IMG/VR virus record: IMGVR_UViG_3300034158_000097
Coordinates: 1-24,664 of that record
DNA length: 24,664 nt
Reading direction: 5' to 3' (one strand)
Source of the DNA: a virus
The notes beneath the pieces were generated by a model. It was not told the DNA's origin and ran no database searches. It saw only the letters and a list, made by a program, of their open reading frames with translations. The translations under genes were made by a program, and so were the position numbers. Shown here piece by piece: positions 19,992 to 24,664 of this stretch. Each line of letters begins with the position of its first letter. Positions within the stretch are counted from its first letter, which is position 1.

Positions 19992-21226
19992 TGGCCGTGA
20001 CCTGTATTGCGTTAAGTGACGCCGCCATTAAACGGGCGGTTGCCGATAAGTCTATTACTGAAATCAGGGACCCAAGATTTCCGCTGAGACTACGGTTGGC
20101 GAGTTCACGCAGCCGTGGTAGCTGGCACTTAATCACCTATAAAGATGGCAAGGCGAATTGGGCTAAGGTTGCCGACTGGCCACTAGTGAGCGCTAAGGCC
20201 ATGCTGGATGATTTACCGTCGCTCAGCATGCAGCATAGGCAAGATCAGAGTGTGAAGGTTAATACCTGGCTAAGTTGCGGCGGGTTATTGAATTGGTATT
20301 TAAGCCGGTCACAAACAGACACCAGTTTATCGTTGAAGCGCAAACGCAACATCAAGTGCGCCATCACTAAACACTTAATTCCTGTGCTGGGTGATGTGAT
20401 GCTGAGTGAGCTTAATCATCATAAGGTTGATGAGTTATTGATTTGGCCCCTGCAGGCTCGATACGCATTGGGCAGCGTTCGCCAGTATTACGCGATTTTA
20501 CGTAAGGCATTTAAACAGGCGACAGTGCTTAAGTTGATTAGTGATGATCCGCTGGCATCATTGAGTTTTACCGATTTTATCTCGACCCCCATTGTGACTA
20601 AGCCACCAAAATTACAATCCACTGATCTGCTGCAACTGCTGACGAATATCGGTAACGCTAACGATGGCACCGCTATGCTGATTTTTATCATGTTGGCTTA
20701 CGGTACCCGCATCGGGGAAACCCGTTTACTGCGCTGGACCTATTACGACGAGGCCAATGCTAAGTTGGTTATCCCTGCCGACATTACTAAGACACATGCC
20801 CAACTGACTATCCCGATCACCCCATTAATGGCTGATGTATTACGTTGGCATAAATCCACGCAGGAAGCAGCAGGGTATCGCGGTGGATATTTATTTCCGC
20901 ATCCTTGTCGCAATGGTGGATTAGATGAACGGGGTGCTAATAGTTTGGTTAAGCAGGTGAGTAACAGTGAATGGACGGCCCATGATTTACGTAAGCTAGC
21001 AAGGTCGTGTTGGGCTGACTTAGGCATTGATTACATGGTTGCCGAGCAGATGTTAAACCACTCGATGACCAAGCTAGATCAAGCGTATATCCATACCTAT
21101 TTAGCCGACCAAAAGAGAGCAGCAATTGAGTTGTGGCACAGTCATTTAATGGCAATTTATAACCCATTTATTGGGCGTATGAATCAAGACAGTGCCAAGA
21201 CAGGAATTAATTGTAAAACAGCCTAA
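19991..21226 (+). CDS. Second tyrosine recombinase
   Basis: A 411-residue tyrosine recombinase with a full catalytic set: R240 in YGTRIGETR, K267 in ITKTH, H331 and R334 in HDLRK, H357 in LNHS and Y366 in AYIHTY. It is only distantly similar to the integrase at 324. The N-terminal arm-binding-like part (residues 1-90) and a core-binding part (about 90-200) are present. Unusually it sits inside the early-right operon, its ATG overlapping the stop of the zinc-finger gene (TAATG). It would be made with replication and Q proteins, not from a lysogenic promoter. Roles could be excision, DNA inversion, dimer resolution or integration of a nested element. Confidence 0.88.
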   Translation: MAVTCIALSDAAIKRAVADKSITEIRDPRFPLRLRLASSRSRGSWHLITYKDGKANWAKVADWPLVSAKAMLDDLPSLSMQHRQDQSVKVNTWLSCGGLLNWYLSRSQTDTSLSLKRKRNIKCAITKHLIPVLGDVMLSELNHHKVDELLIWPLQARYALGSVRQYYAILRKAFKQATVLKLISDDPLASLSFTDFISTPIVTKPPKLQSTDLLQLLTNIGNANDGTAMLIFIMLAYGTRIGETRLLRWTYYDEANAKLVIPADITKTHAQLTIPITPLMADVLRWHKSTQEAAGYRGGYLFPHPCRNGGLDERGANSLVKQVSNSEWTAHDLRKLARSCWADLGIDYMVAEQMLNHSMTKLDQAYIHTYLADQKRAAIELWHSHLMAIYNPFIGRMNQDSAKTGINCKTA

Positions 21227-21286
21227 ACCGTCGGTGTAATTGGTTTGCGGGTTAGTTTATGCATCTTCACAAAGGGAAGATATTTA

Positions 21287-21565
21287 ATGATAAAAGCGAA
21301 GGTTTTAAAAGCGGTTGGCTACATGACAGAACAACAGGCTATAGCGGAGGGTTTTAGTCATCATGGGAAATATTATGGCATCCCTGTATGGCTTGGCGAT
21401 ATAGAAGGTGACTTCTGGGTGGCGACTAAATGGGCACCAATGGAATGGCTAATGTCACTATTCCATGTCGTTGAGGGTACGATGAGGCCAATCTTATACC
21501 CTGATGAACCTAATTCATTTCAGTTTCAAATAGGCAAGGAAATTAAGGAGCACTTCCATGAATAG
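21287..21565 (+). CDS. Hypothetical protein, 92 aa
   Basis: A 92-residue protein beginning MIKAKVLKAVGYMTEQQAIA and continuing HGKYYGIPVWLGDIEGDFWV, WAPMEWLMSLFHVVEG. It looks beta-rich, with many aromatic residues. ATG 21287 has GGGAAG 8 bases upstream; the longer frame from 21245 has no support. It begins 60 bases after the recombinase and overlaps the exonuclease start. The family is not recognised, though such small proteins are common in phage accessory regions. Confidence 0.6.
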   Translation: MIKAKVLKAVGYMTEQQAIAEGFSHHGKYYGIPVWLGDIEGDFWVATKWAPMEWLMSLFHVVEGTMRPILYPDEPNSFQFQIGKEIKEHFHE

Positions 21566-22163
21566 TTACTTTTTATTTGGCGATATTGAAACTGGCGGAC
21601 TTAATGGTCGCCTTGATAACGGTCAGTTGGGTATGGAGTATTACCCAATTTTTGAAATTGCCTTAGTCGTTACCGATCGAGAACTCAATCAGGTTGGCTC
21701 TGCGCTGAGAGTTGTGATCCATCAAGATGAGGCAGCAATTAGCCGATCACATCAATGGGCTATTGATACTCACACCAAGAGCGGCTTGCTTGATGAAGTA
21801 CGTCAGTCTGCTTGGTCGTTACTTGAGGCTGAACAGCAGATCATCCACCATCTTCGCCAAATGGGTATTGAGGCATATGACCGAGAAACCAAACAAGGGG
21901 TGATCTTCGCTGGTAACTCCATCATGTTTGACCGTTCGTTCATACTTTGCCAAATGCCAGAGCTGCACCAGTTCATGCATTATCGTCAATTGGATATTTC
22001 AGCCTTGGCACTCGCTGCCATGGCATGGGCGCCAGAACTAGCCAAAGAGGCGATAGCAGCCAAGCAATATAAGCATGAAGCATTGGCTGATATCAGAGAA
22101 TCAATCGCCGAGCTTAAGTGTTATCGCCAGGCACTGTTTGGAGGTAATGCTAATGGCCTGTGA
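21558..22163 (+). CDS. Oligoribonuclease-like DEDDh exonuclease
   Basis: A 201-residue 3'-5' exonuclease of the DEDDh type: D9 and E11 in FGDIETGGL, D125 in AGNSIMFDRSFI, H173 and D178 in HEALADIRESIAEL. GNSIxxDRxFI, RQLDISAL and the HEALADIRESI end are very close to cellular Orn (about 180 residues), which degrades 2-5 nt RNAs; here there is an insertion after residue 15. A phage copy could recycle nano-RNA or linear dinucleotides left by defence cyclic nucleotides. Strong ribosome site AAGGAG. Phage DNA 3'-5' exonucleases of the same fold are the alternative. Confidence 0.75.
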   Translation: MNSYFLFGDIETGGLNGRLDNGQLGMEYYPIFEIALVVTDRELNQVGSALRVVIHQDEAAISRSHQWAIDTHTKSGLLDEVRQSAWSLLEAEQQIIHHLRQMGIEAYDRETKQGVIFAGNSIMFDRSFILCQMPELHQFMHYRQLDISALALAAMAWAPELAKEAIAAKQYKHEALADIRESIAELKCYRQALFGGNANGL

Positions 22164-22362
22164 TATTTGTAGTGCCAAGAAGCCAACCACCCCACTAAGC
22201 GGACAATATCAAACCGCTGACATTAAAGAGGTTTGCCAAGAGTGTTTGTCGGATATATCTAAGCAACACGACAAGATCAGAACTCATTGCATTGGGTTGA
22301 TCCCGCTATTTTTTAAGCGCTATGTAAAGCTATACAGGTTTAATAAGCGAGGTGGCAAGTGA
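22153..22362 (+). CDS. Small zinc-binding protein, 69 aa
   Basis: A 69-residue protein starting MACDICSAKKPTTPLSG and carrying CQEC at about 29-32, so CxxC...CxxC forms a zinc ribbon. The C-terminal half is basic and hydrophobic (IGLIPLFFKRYVKLYRFNKR). ATG 22153 overlaps the exonuclease stop and has GGAGG upstream. The function is unknown. Confidence 0.6.
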   Translation: MACDICSAKKPTTPLSGQYQTADIKEVCQECLSDISKQHDKIRTHCIGLIPLFFKRYVKLYRFNKRGGK

Positions 22363-22682
22363 TTGCCACCTATATCGCTGGGCCAATAAGTGGCAATGTT
22401 GAGACCAATAAGCTGGCGTTCTTTAGTGCATCACAGGAACTAGCCGCAACGGGAAGAGTAGTGTTGCACTCTGCAGGGTTGCCCGTTGGGCTAACTGAAC
22501 CCCAGTACATGGATATCTGTTACGCAATGATCCGCGCTTGCAGTGAGATAGTGATGTTGCCCGGTTGGCGCAAATCAGCTGGCGCCACCGCCGAGTATTA
22601 CTACGCCAAGAAGATCGGCCTTAAGATTCTGTTCGTCCCAACTGGAATAGACATTGCCTATGGGATGAGTTTAGTATGCTGA
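22359..22682 (+). CDS. DUF4406 protein, nucleoside deoxyribosyltransferase-like
   Basis: A 107-residue protein: IATYIAGPISGNVETNKLAF at the start and EIVMLPGWRKSAGATAEYYY toward the end match DUF4406, a phage family related to nucleoside 2-deoxyribosyltransferases (YIAGPMSG, LPGWE-S-GA--E). It may process nucleotides or NAD-like molecules; the reaction is not established. It starts at GTG 22359, overlapping the upstream TGA. Confidence 0.75.
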   Translation: MIATYIAGPISGNVETNKLAFFSASQELAATGRVVLHSAGLPVGLTEPQYMDICYAMIRACSEIVMLPGWRKSAGATAEYYYAKKIGLKILFVPTGIDIAYGMSLVC

Positions 22683-22707
22683 TAGCGAAATTTAAGAGCC
22701 AAACATC

Positions 22708-23037
22708 ATGAATAATATCCAAAATTATACCGAAGCAAGTGAGCATGATGCCGTTCCTTTGCATTCTGAAAGTCAAATTATTTATATAGTTAGGCAGCAA
22801 GGCGTTTACTGGAAGGAGATAGTTGGCATATTCACCAGTGAAAGCGAGGCTATTGATAAATGTAAAATGATGGCATCGCTTGATCGTGATACCTATCATG
22901 CATGGATAGTAACTAAACATAAGATTGGAGAGTTCATCGAGGTTGATCGTACTAAGGACTTCCAAAGCGCAAGCGCTTCAGAAAGCATAGTATTTTCAAT
23001 AAATGGCAGGACTAGTAATCAGTTAACTGATAACTAA
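22708..23037 (+). CDS. Hypothetical protein, 109 aa
   Basis: A 109-residue protein with SQIIYIVRQQGVYWKEIVGI, FTSESEAIDKCKMMASLDRD and TYHAWIVTKHKIGEF. This looks like a small alpha/beta phage domain (DUF7336-like: a viewable YIV...GVY...EAI pattern), from memory. No clear ribosome site precedes ATG 22708. The last codons carry the second copy of a 19-base palindromic repeat (23017-23035) shared with the gene at 15096. Confidence 0.6.
   Translation: MNNIQNYTEASEHDAVPLHSESQIIYIVRQQGVYWKEIVGIFTSESEAIDKCKMMASLDRDTYHAWIVTKHKIGEFIEVDRTKDFQSASASESIVFSINGRTSNQLTDN
23017..23035. repeat. 19-base repeat containing a 14-base palindrome, copy 2
   Basis: Identical to 15336-15354. Here it spans the last codons and first bases of the stop codon of the 109-aa gene, 15 bases before the umuD promoter -35. 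Confidence 0.6.
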
Positions 23038-23049
23038 ACCATTCAAAAT

Positions 23050-23097
23050 TTGCTAACTACAACTCAAACGCTATAATCACTGTAATTGTATACAGTG
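23050..23097 (+). promoter_or_regulatory. SOS-regulated umuDC promoter with LexA box
   Basis: TTGCTA (23050-23055), 16 bases, then a perfect TATAAT (23072-23077). Overlapping the start region, CACTGTAATTGTATACAGTG (23078-23097) is a near-consensus LexA box (CTG-N10-CAG). LexA would block the operon until DNA damage. The same signal should release the CI repressor. Confidence 0.9.
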
Positions 23098-23110
23098 ATT
23101 TGGTGCTTTT

Positions 23111-23539
23111 ATGCGTGTTTTGCCCTTTATAGCTGTACCAGCACACGCTGGGGTTCATGGCTTTGAAAGCCCTGCAGCAGAATACACACAGCTCGGTTTA
23201 AGTCTTGACGAGCTTTTAGTGCAACATCCTAGCGCTACTTATATTGGTTTAGCGCAGGGGGATTCAATGCAAGGCGTTGGCATCTTTGACGGTGACGTAC
23301 TCATTGTGGACAGGCATATTACAGCTCAGCAAGGTAACGTTATCGTTGCAACGCTGAACAGCGAGTTTGTGTGTAAAATCTACGATAAAGCCCGAAAAAT
23401 GCTTTTATCGTCTAATGAACAACAGCAGGCTGTTGAGATTAAAGATTACGATGACTTCCGTATTGAAGGGGTTGTAACTCGGTCAGTTAGGCTGCACACC
23501 CATTGCTCTATATTGGCGTCACAACTATGTATGCCTTAG
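23111..23539 (+). CDS. umuD: UmuD, SOS mutagenesis protein with self-cleavage
   Basis: A 142-residue protein: cleavage bond A13-G14 in VPAHAGVHGFESPAAEY, S52 in LAQGDSMQGVGIFDGD and K89 in SEFVCKIY, the Ser-Lys pair of the LexA/UmuD family. RecA-driven cleavage gives UmuD', which joins UmuC in polymerase V. Length is normal (139 in E. coli; the C-terminus is slightly longer). It overlaps umuC by 13 bases. Plasmids and prophages often carry umuDC-like genes, so this copy may belong to the element. Confidence 0.92.
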   Translation: MRVLPFIAVPAHAGVHGFESPAAEYTQLGLSLDELLVQHPSATYIGLAQGDSMQGVGIFDGDVLIVDRHITAQQGNVIVATLNSEFVCKIYDKARKMLLSSNEQQQAVEIKDYDDFRIEGVVTRSVRLHTHCSILASQLCMP

Positions 23540-24664
23540 TTGATGCGAACTCATTTTATTGCAGTGCAGAGCAAGTATTTCGACCAGATTGGCGCGGTAA
23601 ACCAATAATCGTATTAAGTAATAACGATGGATGTATCGTTGCAGCGAATAGGCAAGCCAAGGAAGCTGGTATACCTAAATTTGCGCCTTACTTTCAAGTA
23701 AGAGATCAGTGTCAGAAACTCGGGGTAATTGCTTGCTCTTCAAATTATGAGTTGTACGCCGACCTATCGTCTAAGATGATGGAAATTATTGGTCGGTTTG
23801 CTCCGGATCAGCATGTGTATTCTATCGATGAAAGCTTTCTATCCTTCAAGCATTGTTATCCAGCGATTAAGTGCCTAAAAACACAAGGACAGTTAATCCG
23901 CCGTGCAGTATGGAAAGAGGCTTGCTTACCTGTATGTGTTGGCATTGCTGCTAGCCTAACGCTGGCAAAAATTGCCAACCACGCAGCTAAAAAGTTACCG
24001 GGTTATAGCGGTGTTTGTGTCATTGATAATGAGACAGAACGGCTAGCCATTTTAAAGCAAACACCAGTTGGTGAGGTGTGGGGAATTGGTCGGCGGATTA
24101 GTAAAAAGCTTGAGTTAATGAACATCAACACCGCGCTAGATCTTGCTAAAATGCCAGCAGGACTTGCGAGAAAGCAATTCAGCATTGAGGTTGAACGCAC
24201 AGTGCGTGAACTCAATGGACAAGAATGTAAACAATGGGACCAAGCCAGAGCGGATAAGCAACAGATATTCTCCACCCGTTCAGTTGGCGAAAGGATTATG
24301 GATTTTGATTCACTCCTGCAGGCCTTGAGTAAACATGTCGCAATTGCCGCATCCAAGGCAAGGGCGCAAGGCTCAAGTTGTAAATCAATGCTATTGTTCG
24401 CCAGCAATTCTCCTTACGACGAACATCCTGCAAGTTTTAAATCTATTGTTCACTTCCCCTGTGCTACTAACTGCTCTGTCGAAATGACCAGAGCGATGAC
24501 AGCTGCTGCACCTAAATTATTTAGAGAAGGTGTAAGGTATTACAAGATAGGCATTGGGCTCATTAATCTAAGTTGTGACAAGCATCAGCAATTTGACTTA
24601 TTTAACGCACCGAAAGCAGTTCCTGCTTTGATGCAAGCACTTGATGGCATTAACTTACGCTATG
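23527..24664 (+). CDS. umuC: UmuC, error-prone DNA polymerase V subunit (partial)
   Basis: The first 379 residues of a Y-family polymerase, cut by the window edge; about 40 more are expected. It begins MYALVDANSFYCSAEQVFRP with D6, has D101 and E102 in YSIDESFLSF (the catalytic acids), and VCVGIAASLTLAKIANHAAK, VWGIGRRISKKLELM for the helix-hairpin-helix region. With UmuD' it copies past damaged bases. The frame is intact as far as visible. It starts inside the end of umuD, so it is coupled and shares the LexA-controlled promoter. Confidence 0.93.
   Translation, partial: MYALVDANSFYCSAEQVFRPDWRGKPIIVLSNNDGCIVAANRQAKEAGIPKFAPYFQVRDQCQKLGVIACSSNYELYADLSSKMMEIIGRFAPDQHVYSIDESFLSFKHCYPAIKCLKTQGQLIRRAVWKEACLPVCVGIAASLTLAKIANHAAKKLPGYSGVCVIDNETERLAILKQTPVGEVWGIGRRISKKLELMNINTALDLAKMPAGLARKQFSIEVERTVRELNGQECKQWDQARADKQQIFSTRSVGERIMDFDSLLQALSKHVAIAASKARAQGSSCKSMLLFASNSPYDEHPASFKSIVHFPCATNCSVEMTRAMTAAAPKLFREGVRYYKIGIGLINLSCDKHQQFDLFNAPKAVPALMQALDGINLRY

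Noticed and set aside
1-24664. CRISPR array or insertion sequence
   Set aside because: No regularly spaced repeats of CRISPR type and no transposase with terminal inverted repeats were seen.

Overview
The window looks like a lambda-like prophage or closely related mobile element in a gammaproteobacterium. Shewanella or a near relative is my best guess. That guess rests on the overall look of the proteins, a gammaproteobacterial SOS box and an Escherichia-like rrn boxA, not on a search. A tyrosine integrase sits just inside the left end, after the last 39 codons of a gene of unknown identity. No terminase, capsid or tail genes are present, so the element either continues past the right edge or is not a complete phage.

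Layout. 1-250: gene remnant and candidate attachment region. 324-1556 (+): integrase. 1583-11494 (-): a tightly packed early-left operon of about 20 genes, many joined by ATGA or TAATG overlaps. It ends with an AlpA/Xis-like gene next to the integrase, as the lambda PL transcript does. The operon carries a C5-cytosine methyltransferase, an MT-A70 adenine methyltransferase, a DGQHR-domain (DndB-like) protein, a MazG-like pyrophosphohydrolase, a short DNA sliding-clamp-like protein, several zinc-binding proteins and many small unknowns. 11495-12231: a leader of about 735 nt with many hairpins and no convincing gene. It begins with an rrn-type boxB-boxA antitermination site directly downstream of a PL-like promoter. 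12351-13941 (-): the lysogeny operon (CI repressor, lipoprotein, WYL-like protein) ending in a clear intrinsic terminator. 13974-14039: the OR region. 14072-21226 (+): early-right genes: Cro-like, CII-like, zinc protein, replication proteins O and P with a 21-bp-iteron origin inside O, a RuvC-like resolvase, an HTH protein, a Q-like antiterminator, a second Q-like zinc protein and a second tyrosine recombinase. 21287-23037: small accessory genes, including an oligoribonuclease-like exonuclease and a DUF4406 protein. 23050-end: an SOS-boxed umuDC operon, with umuC cut by the window edge.

How it fits together. CI would bind operators of the form AWCAC-N5-GTGWT at both OL and OR. On induction, PR gives Cro, CII, O, P and Q. 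PL gives the long leader followed by the DNA-modification genes and the Xis-like gene. No lambda N-like gene was recognised, so I infer that the leader RNA itself, with host Nus factors on boxA, carries polymerase through the 10-kb left operon. This structured leader is the strongest candidate for an undescribed system here. The grouping of two methyltransferases, a DndB-like protein and a clamp-like protein is second.
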